NCBI RefSeq assembly: GCF_029760955.1 | Contig: NZ_CP121682.1 | Span: 2,046,001 to 2,110,000, forward strand | Source: Streptomyces cathayae | Lineage (GTDB): Bacteria; Actinomycetota; Actinomycetes; Streptomycetales; Streptomycetaceae | DNA length: 64,000 nt | Reading direction: 5' to 3' | Part shown: one piece after another, positions 24,543-32,868 of the stretch | Layout of the letters: the number at the start of each line of letters is the position of its first letter | Numbering within the stretch: position 1 is the stretch's first letter | Position numbers and translations under genes: made by a program | The notes under the pieces: generated by a model | Told to the model about the DNA's origin: nothing | The model's input: only the letters and a program-made list of their open reading frames with translations | Databases searched by the model: none

Positions 24543-25013
24543 GTTCCCTCACATCAGCGATCAACTGCATGACAATGCACACCAAGTCGACGCCCGAACG
24601 AAACCATTAGTTCCGTTTCTGGCGATTCCGTGAAGTACGCCACGCCGGGACCGGGGAAGCCCGGCCGCCATGGCGCGATGACGGCCGAGCAGCACCCCTT
24701 GCCAGAAGTCGGGCGGCGCGCCGATCCACGCACTTGGCCCGAATGGAGTACTGTGGCGAACCCTGGGTCCGGACGCCCTTCAGGGTGCTCCGGCACTTGA
24801 GGACCGCCGGGAGGGGGCTAGTTGCACAGGGTGACGCGATTGGTCACTCAGCGTTGCGAATAGGTAACCGTGCCATAACGGCGATCCAGGGCCCGTGCCC
24901 GACACGCCGGGCAACTCGGCAAGGTTGTGGCAGGCTGCACCCGGGCAGGCCACACTCGACTAGCGGAAGCAGCGACGCACGTGACGTCGGCAGGCACCAC
25001 CCGGGAGGTCCCC
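24543..25013. other. Intergenic region upstream of sepH
   Basis: 471 bp with no convincing gene; a frame extending sepH upstream to 24927 lacks a ribosome binding site and family similarity. The control region of sepH must lie here. GGTCACTCAGCG and an AT-richer stretch at 24860-24890 are visible, but I identify no specific operator. Confidence 0.5.
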
Positions 25014-26036
25014 ATGCCCGAACTGCGTGTCGTGGCCGTCTCGAATGACGGCACACGGCTGGTGCTGAAGGCTGCGGACAGCACGGAGTACACGCTTCCG
25101 ATCGACGAACGACTCCGCGCCGCCGTACGAGGCGACCGTCCACGCCTCGGCCAGATCGAGATCGAGGTGGAGAGCCATCTCCGCCCCCGCGACATCCAGG
25201 CGCGTATACGCGCCGGCGCGACCGCGGAAGAGGTCGCGCAGATGGCCGGCATTCCCGTGGACCGCGTCCGGCGCTTCGAGGGCCCCGTGCTCGCCGAGCG
25301 CGCCTTCATGGCGGAGCGCGCCCGCAAGACCCCCGTCCGCCGGCCCGGCGAGAACTCCGGCCCGCCGCTGGGCGAGGCCGTGCAGGAGCGGCTGCTGCTG
25401 CGCGGCGCGGAGAAGGACACCGTGCAGTGGGACTCCTGGCGCCGCGACGACGGCACCTGGGAGGTACTGCTGGTCTACCGGGTCGCGGGCGAACCGCACT
25501 CGGCGAGCTGGACGTACGACCCGCCCCGGCGGCTCGTCCAGGCCGTCGACGACGAGGCGCGTTCACTGATCGGCGAGTCCGACGACCTCGCCGCGGCGCC
25601 CGAGCCGAGCTTCCCGTTCGTGCCGCGCATCGCCCGGCTGCCGCGCGAGCGGCAGGGCCTGCCACCCGGTCACGGGCCCGAGTCCGACGAGGAACCGGCG
25701 GTCGCGGCGGGCGGTGAGCGGGACTCGCTCACCAGCCTGCTGGAGGCGGTGCCGAGCTTCCGGGGCGATCTGGTGGTTCCCGAGCGGGCCCCCGAGCCCG
25801 AACCCGAGGAGCCCGACTCCGGACCCGAGGCGGAGGAGCCTCCGGCCCCGGCGGCCTCGGCGGGTTCCGCCTACGCGGACGTCCTGATGCCCCGGGCCGT
25901 CAGCAGTCACCGGGACCGTCTCGTCGGCTCCACCGACCGTCAGGCGGAGGCGGACGGCGTCCGTCCGGGCCGCCGCGCCGCGGTGCCGAGTTGGGACGAG
26001 ATCGTGTTCGGAACGCGGCGCAAGAAGCAGGACTGA
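25014..26036 (+). CDS. sepH: SepH, septation regulator
   Basis: 340 residues starting at ATG 25014 behind GGGAGG. The DUF3071 domain (residues 1 to about 165) opens with PELRVVAVSNDGTRLVLKAADSTEYTLPIDERLRAAVRGDR and contains the helix-turn-helix RPRDIQARIRAGATAEEVAQMAGIPVDRVRRFEGP, the part reported to stimulate FtsZ assembly. The rest is a disordered Pro/Glu-rich tail with a short conserved ending, PSWDEIVFGTRRKK. SepH is a conserved actinobacterial cell-division protein that binds FtsZ. Despite the HTH it is not thought to be a DNA regulator. The gene stands alone, ended by a strong hairpin. Confidence 0.94.
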   Translation: MPELRVVAVSNDGTRLVLKAADSTEYTLPIDERLRAAVRGDRPRLGQIEIEVESHLRPRDIQARIRAGATAEEVAQMAGIPVDRVRRFEGPVLAERAFMAERARKTPVRRPGENSGPPLGEAVQERLLLRGAEKDTVQWDSWRRDDGTWEVLLVYRVAGEPHSASWTYDPPRRLVQAVDDEARSLIGESDDLAAAPEPSFPFVPRIARLPRERQGLPPGHGPESDEEPAVAAGGERDSLTSLLEAVPSFRGDLVVPERAPEPEPEEPDSGPEAEEPPAPAASAGSAYADVLMPRAVSSHRDRLVGSTDRQAEADGVRPGRRAAVPSWDEIVFGTRRKKQD

Positions 26037-26074
26037 CCGGGATCCGGCACTGAGGTGATCCGATGCCGGTCAGT

Positions 26075-26114
26075 GCGGAAGGGGGTGCTCGCCCGGGCGA
26101 GCACCCCCTTCCGC
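26075..26114. terminator. Palindromic 20-bp-arm terminator
   Basis: Bases 26075-26094 are followed immediately by their exact reverse complement 26095-26114. It sits between the sepH stop and the end of the convergent sulfurtransferase gene and should work on both strands. Confidence 0.9.
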
Positions 26115-26127
26115 TTCCGTCACGCGC

Positions 26128-26979
26128 TTACTGCGGATCCGGTCCCACCGCGACCGGCCGCTCCGGGTCCGACGACCACTCCGACCAGGATCCGACGTAC
26201 AGCGCCGCCGGGACGCCCGCCACTGCCAGCGCCAGCACCTCGTGCGCCGCCGACACGCCGGAACCGCAGTACACACCGACCGGCGTGTCCGCGGACGCGC
26301 CCAACGCCCGGAACCGCGCGCTCAGTTCACCGGCGGGCAGGAGTCGGCCGTCCGGGCCGACGTTCTCGGTGGTGGGTGCCGAGACCGCGCCCGGGATGTG
26401 CCCGCCGACCCGGTCGATCGGCTCCACCTCGCCCCGGTAACGCTCCCCCGCCCGCGCGTCCAGCAGCAGCCCGGACCGGGCCAGCGCCGCCGCGCCGTCG
26501 GCGTCGAGCAGCCCGGCCGCCGCCGGCACCGGCGTGAAGTCGCCCTCGTCCGGCTGCGGCACCGAGGTCTCGAGCGGGCCGTCCCAGGACGACAACCCGC
26601 CGTCGAGGACCCGCACGTCCGGGTGACCCGTCCAGCGCAGCAGCCACCACGCGCGGGCGGCCCCCCAGCCCAGTCCGCCGTCGTACACGACCACCGGCCG
26701 GCCCGCCGACACGCCCGCGCGGCGCATCGCGGCGCCGAACTCCTCCGGATCGGGCAGCGGATGACGTCCCCGCCCGGCCGACGGGGCGGCCAACTCCCGG
26801 TCCAGGTCGACGAAAACGGCACCGGGAAGGTGCCCGGACAGGTAGGCGGCCCGGCCGTCGAACGGCGGCCGGCCGGTCGCCGCGGGCGTGCTGAGCTGCC
26901 AGCGGACGTCGAGCAGCACCGGCGGGTCACCGCCCGCGAGCTCACCGGCGAGTTCGGATGCGGAGATGATGACGTTCAT
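26128..26979 (-). CDS. Sulfurtransferase with two rhodanese domains
   Basis: 283 residues. The inactive N-terminal rhodanese domain has VLLDVRWQL, GHLPGAVFVDLDRELA and VVVYDGGLGWGAARAWWLLRWTGH. The C-terminal domain has LLLDARAGERYRGEVEPIDRVGGHIPGAVSAP and the active-site loop VYCGSGVSAAHEVLAL, with Cys-Gly-Ser-Gly-Val-Ser; CGSGVTA-type loops are typical of 3-mercaptopyruvate sulfurtransferase, and CRxGxx of thiosulfate rhodaneses. The ATG at 26979 has GAGG 9 nt upstream. The gene is alone and convergent with sepH. Confidence 0.9.
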   Translation of the reverse strand: MNVIISASELAGELAGGDPPVLLDVRWQLSTPAATGRPPFDGRAAYLSGHLPGAVFVDLDRELAAPSAGRGRHPLPDPEEFGAAMRRAGVSAGRPVVVYDGGLGWGAARAWWLLRWTGHPDVRVLDGGLSSWDGPLETSVPQPDEGDFTPVPAAAGLLDADGAAALARSGLLLDARAGERYRGEVEPIDRVGGHIPGAVSAPTTENVGPDGRLLPAGELSARFRALGASADTPVGVYCGSGVSAAHEVLALAVAGVPAALYVGSWSEWSSDPERPVAVGPDPQ

Positions 26980-27279
26980 GGTCACCATCCTCGCGCACGG
27001 GGTGGCCGAGTCGTCCATGTCCGGCTAATCTGCTCCGCCGGGCAGACCCGATCACGAGGCGTATGGGATCGGGCACATGCTGTACTACCGATCGACATCA
27101 TCCGGCAAGCGCGCCAAACCGGGCGGAGGCTCGCACATCGGGCATCCTCCGGAGACGGAACCGCCGTACGGGGGCGGGCCCAGGGCGCGCGGCGCCGTGG
27201 CTGACGCCTGGAGCAGTACGGCGACGATCCGCGGAGCGAACGCGACACGACCCTCGCCCGGGTCGAGAAGAGAGCGACG
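26980..27279. other. 300-bp intergenic region
   Basis: Divergent promoter region for the sulfurtransferase and VOC genes. The plus-strand frame across it is a shadow. The stretch GTCGAGAAGAGAGCGACG at about 27263-27280 supplies the ribosome binding site of the VOC gene. Nothing else recognised. Confidence 0.5.
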
Positions 27280-28083
27280 ATGACCGACACACGGGGATCC
27301 GCCCGCCGAGACGGTGAAGCACCCGTCCGGCACGCGCCCGGCGCGCCCTGCTGGGTGAGTCTCATGGTGCACGGACCCGAGGCGGCCCGGAGGTTCTACG
27401 AAGCGCTGTTCGGCTGGGAGTTCCGGTCCGGCCCGCAGCAACTCGGCCCGTACGCACGCGCGCTGCTCGACGGCTGCGAGGTGGCCGGCATCGGTCTGCT
27501 GCCGCCGGACCGCCATCTGCCCATCGCCTGGACGCCCTACTTCGCCTCCGCGGACGTGGACCGCACCGCCGAGGCCGTGCGGTCCTGCGGCGGCACGGTC
27601 GGAGTCGGCCCGCTGGACGCCTCCGACGCCGGACGGCTGGCGATCTGCTCCGACCCCTCGGGGGCCGTCTTCGGCGTCTGGCAGGCGGCCGCGCACCTCG
27701 GCACGGCCGTCACCGGGGTGCCCGGCGCGCCCGCCTGGAACGAGCTGACGACCTACGAGGCGGAACGGGCGGCCAAGTTCTACGTGTCGGTGTTCGGCCA
27801 CACCGTGGAACCGGAGATCTCCACCGACGTCGACCGCGTGACCCTGAGCCTGGAGGGCCGCCCCGTGGCCGCCGTCCACGGCGTGGGCAACGGCCTCCTC
27901 CGGGACCGGGGACCGCACTGGACGACGTACTTCACCGTGGCCGACCTCGACGACGCGGTGGACCACGTCCCGCGCCTGGGCGGCCAGATCCTCGGACAGT
28001 CCCACACCGGCCCCCACGGCCGCACCGTCACGGTGACGGACCCGGAGGGCGCCCGCTTCACGCTCCTGCAGAGCCCTCGCTGA
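27280..28083 (+). CDS. VOC superfamily protein with two glyoxalase-like domains
   Basis: 267 residues: two VOC units (about 20-130 and 140-260). The first holds VSLMVHGPEAARRFYEALFGWEF and AICSDPSGAVFGVWQ; the second has NELTTYEAERAAKFYVSVFGHTVEP and ends VTVTDPEGARFTLLQSPR. Such tandem-VOC proteins resemble dioxygenases, glyoxalases or bleomycin-binding proteins; which it is cannot be read here. The pattern is near the two-domain VOC proteins common in Streptomyces (for example 27 kDa antigen CFP30B type). The same ending is repeated as a gene fragment at 32526-32605. Confidence 0.85.
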   Translation: MTDTRGSARRDGEAPVRHAPGAPCWVSLMVHGPEAARRFYEALFGWEFRSGPQQLGPYARALLDGCEVAGIGLLPPDRHLPIAWTPYFASADVDRTAEAVRSCGGTVGVGPLDASDAGRLAICSDPSGAVFGVWQAAAHLGTAVTGVPGAPAWNELTTYEAERAAKFYVSVFGHTVEPEISTDVDRVTLSLEGRPVAAVHGVGNGLLRDRGPHWTTYFTVADLDDAVDHVPRLGGQILGQSHTGPHGRTVTVTDPEGARFTLLQSPR

Positions 28084-28274
28084 CAGGCGGGTTCCGTGGT
28101 CGGCGTCGACCGCGGACGCAGGACCTCCTCCGGCAGGAAGCGGACGCGGCGTCGGTCCGGTGGTCCGGTCCGGTCGCAGCCGGTTCCGGCGCTGTGCGCG
28201 CCCCTCGTGGACGTCGGCCCGGCGCGTTACCGCCGGCCTGCACGTCCACCCGGCGCGGGCCGGGTGCTGCGGGG

Positions 28275-29096
28275 CTACTCCACGGCCCGGCCCGCGGTGT
28301 GCCTCAGTTCGCGGATGGTGTACCCGTAGGTCTCGGCGAGGTCCTCGCCCGCGTGGCACAGCACCTCGTCGCCGTCGTGGCCGCCTTCACAGGCGTCCAG
28401 GCCGTCAAGTACGCCGAGGGCCACGGCCTCGGCCGCGTCGGGCATGCCCCACTCCAGACGGCGACGGACATCGGCCTCGTACCGCTCGACGACCGGTTCG
28501 ATCAGGCGGCTCGCGGCCTCGTGGACGTCGGTGTACCCGAGACCCGGGCGATGGCCGGTGCTCAACTGGCCCGCGTCCAGAGTGCGCAGGGCGTTTTCGA
28601 CCTCGACCGCGATCCTTTCCTGAAGGTCCGTCAGTTCAGCGCGTGTCCGCGGGTCCAGCACGCGTAGGGCCAACCGGTCGGCTTCCGCGTGCAGTTCGGG
28701 TCGGGTGTCCAGCAACCGGTCCAGCACCGCGGCCTTCTCCACGGCGGTGAGTGCGCCCAGGGCCTCACCCGGGGCACGGCGAGCGTCGTCGGCAGGCGTG
28801 GCGTGCCAGGGCAGGCGCCGCTCGACGGCGTGCAGGGCGAGTGCGACGGCATGCCGGCACAGGCGTCCTGACGTCGGGGCGCACGCACCGTCGCATTCCG
28901 CCGTCAGTTCCCGCCCCACGACCTGCACCCGGACCCCGCGGGCGGTGCCCGAGCCGTCCCGCACCAGACCGCCGATGCCTCGGGACTCGCTCCCCGCCTC
29001 GATCACCGCACCGCCGTCGAGCAGGATCCGCCCCTCGATGGCCTCGGTGCCGTCGGCGAACGCGCACACCGTTTCCTCGTCCATTGCCACAGCCAT
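28275..29096 (-). CDS. SWIM zinc-finger-like protein
   Basis: About 273 residues from ATG 29096 (ATG 29084 or a GTG at 29150 are also possible; no clear ribosome binding site decides). The N-terminal part is a small beta domain (AIEGRILLDGGAVIEAGSE, then VRVQVVGRELTAECDGACAPTSGRLCRHAVALALHAVE), where Cys-x3-Cys...Cys-x-His is a SWIM-type zinc motif. The rest is a helical Glu/Arg-rich region with DPRTRAELTDLQERIAVEVENALRTLDAG and a Cys/His-poor C-terminus. SWIM domains bind DNA or protein in varied contexts. Function unknown. Confidence 0.6.
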   Translation of the reverse strand: MAVAMDEETVCAFADGTEAIEGRILLDGGAVIEAGSESRGIGGLVRDGSGTARGVRVQVVGRELTAECDGACAPTSGRLCRHAVALALHAVERRLPWHATPADDARRAPGEALGALTAVEKAAVLDRLLDTRPELHAEADRLALRVLDPRTRAELTDLQERIAVEVENALRTLDAGQLSTGHRPGLGYTDVHEAASRLIEPVVERYEADVRRRLEWGMPDAAEAVALGVLDGLDACEGGHDGDEVLCHAGEDLAETYGYTIRELRHTAGRAVE

Positions 29097-29905
29097 TCGA
29101 TCATTCAAGCGCACGGCTGAGGAGCTCCGCGAGCGGACGGCCGAAGCCACTACGTGGGCGCGGATACGGCAGCATCGCCGTGGTCATGAGGTACGACAGT
29201 TGGGCAGACGCAACCAGGAACACGGATCGCCGAGCGGTTGACCCGGGCGACCGACGGGACCACCGAGACGGCCCGTGAGGACCACGGGCCCGGACTGCTG
29301 CCGGTGCCGGCCTCCCGGGCCCGGGCGGTGGACGGCCAGGTGGACGAATGGTTCGCGGACCTGTCCCACCACCTCGGCGCGACGCACGTCCGGGATCAGG
29401 AGGGCCGGGCGCACGGCACGACCGCCGCGAACCGCGCACAACTACGCGGCCAGGGCGCCCCGCTGAGCTGGGTGCCCAGGTTCCTTCCCGCCGGTTGGAG
29501 CCGACGGCCGACGCTGCGGTGACGCAGGTGGCGGACGGTGCCCCACCGGGCGGTGCGGGGCATCTTCACGGTCCGGCGCTGCGGGGCCGGAGAGGGGTGC
29601 CCTGCGGAAAACCGTGAGCAGTCGGCAGGCATGTGTCACACAAGCGCTCAAACGAGCGAGATCAGGGCAATGGCGGCCAAAGTGCTCACGCATTCGGGAG
29701 GGGGTGTCCTCCCCCGGACGTAGCCGCACCTGTCCGTAGGTCCAACTCGATGTCCGGCGCGGCCTGCTCGCTCACGCCAGGGATTCCGGGGTGAGGCTCC
29801 TGTGAGACCTCATGCGGCGAACCCGTCGGTAGCGTCCTGTTCGTCCCCGGACACGAACTCCCTTTCGTCCGCGCACGGTACGGACACCGACCGAGAGGAA
29901 CGAAC
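29097..29905. other. 809-bp stretch upstream of the lectin gene
   Basis: No gene is supported. A frame at 29238-29522 (94 codons, ending PRFLPAGWSRRPTLR) keeps reasonable composition (VDEWFADLSHHLGATHVRDQ), but it starts without a Shine-Dalgarno site and I recognise nothing in it. The region 29640-29900 has lower GC and should contain the lectin promoter. It may include gene remains, since the surrounding region is disturbed. Confidence 0.4.
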
Positions 29906-30646
29906 GTGGGATCAGCTCGATGGCTGGCCACGGCGGCGGCCCTGACCACTGCCGCGACGTTCACCGGCACGGCGACGGCGGCCCCGGCCGGGGGCACAGC
30001 CGGTGCCGCGTCTGCCGCCCAGACGGCGGCCGTTGCTCCCACCGAACCGAAGTACTTCCTCGGCGCGGGCTACGGTCCCTGGAACATCACGGTGGAAAGC
30101 GCCTGGGGCACCGCGTACTCGGTGGCCGCGAACAAGGTCTATCCGGAAGCACGTTGCAAGAAGCCCGCAGGTCCTGTGGGTCAGGAGCTCAGCCCGGGCT
30201 ACTACCAGGTGCTGGTGGAGATCTACTGCGTACCGCCGCCGTCCCCGGGTTCGGGTCAGATCGTGGGCGTGCACTCCGGCCAGTGCGTGGACGTGAAGGG
30301 CGCGGGCACCAAGGACGGCACCCCGATCCAGCTCTACCACTGCAACGGCGGCGTGGCCCAGGCGTGGAAGCTGCACTCGGACGGCACTCTGCGCGCGATG
30401 GGCAAGTGCATGGACGTCCAGTACGCCAGGACGGAGAACGGACCGCTGCTCGGTCTCAACACCTGCCACAGCGGGCTCAACCAGAAGTGGGAGAAGCCCC
30501 CCGGCGGTCTGCCGCGCAGCGTCCACTCGGGCCACTGTCTGGACGCACTGGGCTGGGGCACCGGTAACGGTACGCGCCTGGGCATCTGGGACTGCACCCC
30601 GCACCACACCGACCAGCAGGGGCAGGGACCGGGTCTGAGCACCTGA
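29906..30646 (+). CDS. Secreted ricin-type beta-trefoil lectin domain protein
   Basis: 246 residues from GTG 29906 behind GAGAGGAACGAAC. A Sec signal peptide (about residues 1-30, with hydrophobic core and Ala-x-Ala cleavage region TATAAPAG) is followed by an unassigned domain of about 85 residues and then a ricin-type trefoil: IVGVHSGQCVDVKGAGTKDGTPIQLYHCNGGVAQAWKL, KCMDVQYARTENGPLLGLNTCHSGLNQKWEK and HCLDALGWGTGNGTRLGIWDC. Repeats one and two have the QxW signature; the third lacks it and ends soon after, so the trefoil is incomplete. It is expected to bind carbohydrate outside the cell. The last 73 bp around its stop are repeated at 34021-34093. Confidence 0.82.
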   Translation: MGSARWLATAAALTTAATFTGTATAAPAGGTAGAASAAQTAAVAPTEPKYFLGAGYGPWNITVESAWGTAYSVAANKVYPEARCKKPAGPVGQELSPGYYQVLVEIYCVPPPSPGSGQIVGVHSGQCVDVKGAGTKDGTPIQLYHCNGGVAQAWKLHSDGTLRAMGKCMDVQYARTENGPLLGLNTCHSGLNQKWEKPPGGLPRSVHSGHCLDALGWGTGNGTRLGIWDCTPHHTDQQGQGPGLST

Positions 30647-30772
30647 TCCGTCCGGCCTCCCTGCAGCGAACGAGCCGGTGCTCCGCCCCGCCCGGGGGCG
30701 GAGCACCGGTCGACCCGCGTTGCGTGTCGGTCCCGCGCCTCCCGCTGCCTCCCACATCCGGCTGCGCCACCG

Positions 30773-31789
30773 TCAGGACTCGCCGCGGGGTGGTGTCCCC
30801 GGCGCCCCGGGGCCACCGGGATCACCGGGATCACCGGGATCAACCGTGATGACGAGCTTTCCCGGTGCGTTGCCCGCCGCCAGGTCGGCCACCGCGGTCG
30901 GGGCCTCCGCCAAGGAGTACGTGCGCCCGACGGCCGGTCGCACGGCCCCGGCCTCGATGAGGTCGCGCAGCGCGTCCAGGTCGGCGGTGCGGGTCAGCGC
31001 GAGCAGCGCGTCCAGGCGGTGGCGCGTGAGCGGGTTGACCAGCCGGGCGGCCAGCAGCCGGCCGAGCCCGCCGAACCACCGGCCACCGCCCTCACCACCG
31101 ACGAGGACGAGCCGGCCGCGCTCGGTGAGCAGCCCGCGCAGCAGGGCCGGCGGCCGAAGGCCCGCGATGTCGATGATCAGGTCGTACGTCCCGGTGAGCG
31201 GTTCGCGCGTGTAGTCGATGACGGCCCGGGCGCCCAGTGACCGGACGAGGTCGGCCTTGGCGGTGCTGCACACGGCGGTGACGTGGGCGCCGCCGGCGAC
31301 CGCGAGCTGCGTCGCGAAGCTGCCCACTCCGCCGCCGGCGCCGATGACCAGCACCTTCTCGCCGGCGGTGACCCGGCCGACGGCCCGCAGCGCGGTCACC
31401 CCCGACACGGGGACGGCCGCCGCTTCGGTGAAGCTCAGGTTGGCGGGTTTGCGGGCGAGCTTGCCCGGACGGGCGAGCGCGAACTGCGCGTACGCGCCGG
31501 TCGCCTCCCCGTACACCTCGTCGCCGGGGTGGAACGCGGTCACCTGGGCGCCGACGGACTCCACGACGCCGGCCACGTCCATGCCCGGCACGCGGTTGCG
31601 GGGCCGTCGCAGGCCGAAGCCGAGGCGGGCGACGAGCGGCAGCCCGGTCATCAGGTGCCACACACCGTAGTCGACGCCGGCCGCGTGCACCCGGATCAGC
31701 ACCTGGTCGGCACCGGGCGTCGGGAGGGGGACCTCGCCGAGGCTCAGCACGTGCGGCGGGCCGTACTCGTCCTGGACGATCGCCCTCAT
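30773..31789 (-). CDS. Zinc-independent quinone-oxidoreductase-like protein (MDR superfamily)
   Basis: 338 residues. An N-terminal GroES-like domain (MRAIVQDEYGPPHVLSLGEVPLPTPGADQVLIRVHAAGVDYG) is followed by a Rossmann domain with VLVIGAGGGVGSFATQLAVAGGAHVTAVCS and the downstream ARAVIDYTREPLTG, as in NADPH:quinone reductases. The usual zinc ligands of alcohol dehydrogenases are absent, consistent with a QOR-type enzyme. The Gly/Pro-rich C-terminus (DPGDPGDPGGPGAPGTPP) is low complexity, encoded by repeats. The ATG overlaps the regulator's stop (ATGA), so it is the last gene of a three-gene operon. Confidence 0.87.
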   Translation of the reverse strand: MRAIVQDEYGPPHVLSLGEVPLPTPGADQVLIRVHAAGVDYGVWHLMTGLPLVARLGFGLRRPRNRVPGMDVAGVVESVGAQVTAFHPGDEVYGEATGAYAQFALARPGKLARKPANLSFTEAAAVPVSGVTALRAVGRVTAGEKVLVIGAGGGVGSFATQLAVAGGAHVTAVCSTAKADLVRSLGARAVIDYTREPLTGTYDLIIDIAGLRPPALLRGLLTERGRLVLVGGEGGGRWFGGLGRLLAARLVNPLTRHRLDALLALTRTADLDALRDLIEAGAVRPAVGRTYSLAEAPTAVADLAAGNAPGKLVITVDPGDPGDPGGPGAPGTPPRGES

Positions 31790-32019
31790 GAGGGGTCTCC
31801 TTCGGTGCCGGGGTACTGGAAGACGTCGTCGAGTCCGACCCGGAACACCCGGGCGATGCGGAACGCCATCTCCAGCGAGGGGGAGTAACGGCCCTGTTCG
31901 ATCGCGATGATGGTCTGGCGGGTGACGCCGACCCGGTCGGCCAGCTCGGCCTGGGTCATCTGGTCGTGTGCGAACCGCAGGGTCCGGATGGTGTTGGTGA
32001 CCCGCGTCGGCTTCACCAC
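31786..32019 (-). CDS. Small XRE-family transcriptional regulator
   Basis: 77 residues, almost entirely one helix-turn-helix domain: MTQAELADRVGVTRQTIIAIEQGRYSPSLEMAFRIARVF, ending DDVFQYPGT. Such short regulators (YozG-like) repress their own operon and often control a membrane protein next door. The start is one of two GTG codons (32019 or 32016); the latter overlaps the stop of the upstream gene by four bases (GTGA). It should be translated with the membrane protein before it and the quinone reductase after it. Direct TTTACAT repeats upstream of the operon are a candidate target. Confidence 0.88.
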   Translation of the reverse strand: MVKPTRVTNTIRTLRFAHDQMTQAELADRVGVTRQTIIAIEQGRYSPSLEMAFRIARVFRVGLDDVFQYPGTEGDPS

Positions 32020-32444
32020 GTCTGGAAGCCGCCCTTGCGGTACGCCATGATCTTGGCGAACGAGCTGAGCACCGCGGAGAGCACGAACGCCAGGTAGACG
32101 GCGTTGGCGATCCAGAAGTGGCGCAGCTCGGCGATGGCCATGAGCAGTGCGGCGAGCGCGCCGACGACGACCATCGACTGCCCGATGCGCTCACCGACCT
32201 GGTTGATCTCACGGTCGCGCTCGTCGGTGCGGTCGGCGCCGGGGCCGCCCACGACGGCCATCGCGATGTGGATCACGATCGCGGCGACGATGGCGCCGCC
32301 GATGGTCCACAGCAGGGTTCCCGTGTAGGCGACGTCGGTGAGCGGGCCGTCGCCGGCCCGGCCCAGGACGATCGCCGCGTAGAGCGTGTACGCGGCCAGG
32401 GAGACCAGGACCATCACCCAGGCGCGCTTTTCCTCGAAGGCCAT
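32013..32444 (-). CDS. Four-span membrane protein (DUF2178-like), first gene of a three-gene operon
   Basis: 143 residues with about four hydrophobic segments (AWVMVLVSLAAYTLYAAIVL, GTLLWTIGGAIVAAIVIHIAMAVV, SMVVVGALAALLMAIAEL, NAVYLAFVLSAVLSSFAKIMAY). The hydrophilic middle DRTDERDREINQVGERIGQ is typical of small membrane proteins encoded beside YozG-like regulators. GAGGAG lies six bases before the ATG. The function is unknown; the pairing suggests that the regulator monitors a condition sensed or relieved by this protein. Confidence 0.8.
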   Translation of the reverse strand: MAFEEKRAWVMVLVSLAAYTLYAAIVLGRAGDGPLTDVAYTGTLLWTIGGAIVAAIVIHIAMAVVGGPGADRTDERDREINQVGERIGQSMVVVGALAALLMAIAELRHFWIANAVYLAFVLSAVLSSFAKIMAYRKGGFQTW

Positions 32445-32455
32445 GCCGGCTCCTC

Positions 32456-32509
32456 ATGTAAAACAAAGCTGACATCGACCAATGTAAAGCGCACCGGACA
32501 TCGTGTCAA
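32456..32509 (-). promoter_or_regulatory. Strong vegetative promoter with TTTACAT direct repeats
   Basis: On the minus strand TTGACA (32504-32509) is followed after 17 bp by TACATT (32481-32486), close to the ideal major-sigma promoter. TTTACAT occurs over the -10 (32482-32488) and again 26 bp downstream (32456-32462), just before the ribosome binding site of the membrane-protein gene. The repeats could be the operator of the operon's own XRE regulator. Confidence 0.6.
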
Positions 32510-32525
32510 AGATTATTTACACTCC

Positions 32526-32605
32526 CTGCCGACGACACCACGACCTCCGCCACGGTGACGGACCCGGAGGGGGCGCGGTTCGCGCTGATCCAAAGGCCGG
32601 ACTGA
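32526..32605 (+). pseudogene. 3' fragment of a VOC-family gene
   Basis: The frame ending at TGA 32603-32605 reads ATVTDPEGARFALIQRPD, matching the end of the intact VOC protein at 27280-28083 (VTVTDPEGARFTLLQSPR). 21 consecutive bases (32551-32571) are identical to 28029-28049. There is no start and the upstream sequence is the promoter of the neighbouring operon, so only the last 25 or so codons remain. Confidence 0.6.
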
Positions 32606-32868
32606 GCCCCGTCGCCCGCTCAGGAGTTCAGGCCGATGACGTGTACGGGCTGGCCCCCTTCCACAAGAGGGCCCAGGAGGAGCTGAGTTGAGTGGCGCCA
32701 GCAGGGTTGACGGGTTTCGTCGTCACACCTCTCACGATCTCGCCGGTGGCACGACATGACCGGCGGTGGCTCAGGGGCAGGGGACGGCTGTACGCGCGCC
32801 GTCCGCAGGAGTACGAGCCGCATGCCGTGACGGCTCCCCTTGCGGGGCGTTGAGCAGAAGAGGCGGTG

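Noticed and set aside
24927..25013. 29-residue N-terminal extension of SepH
   Set aside because: SepH proteins begin at MPELRVVAV and the ATG at 25014 has a good ribosome binding site.
29238..29522. 94-codon frame in the gap before the lectin gene
   Set aside because: No ribosome binding site, no recognised domain. Kept only as a possible remnant.
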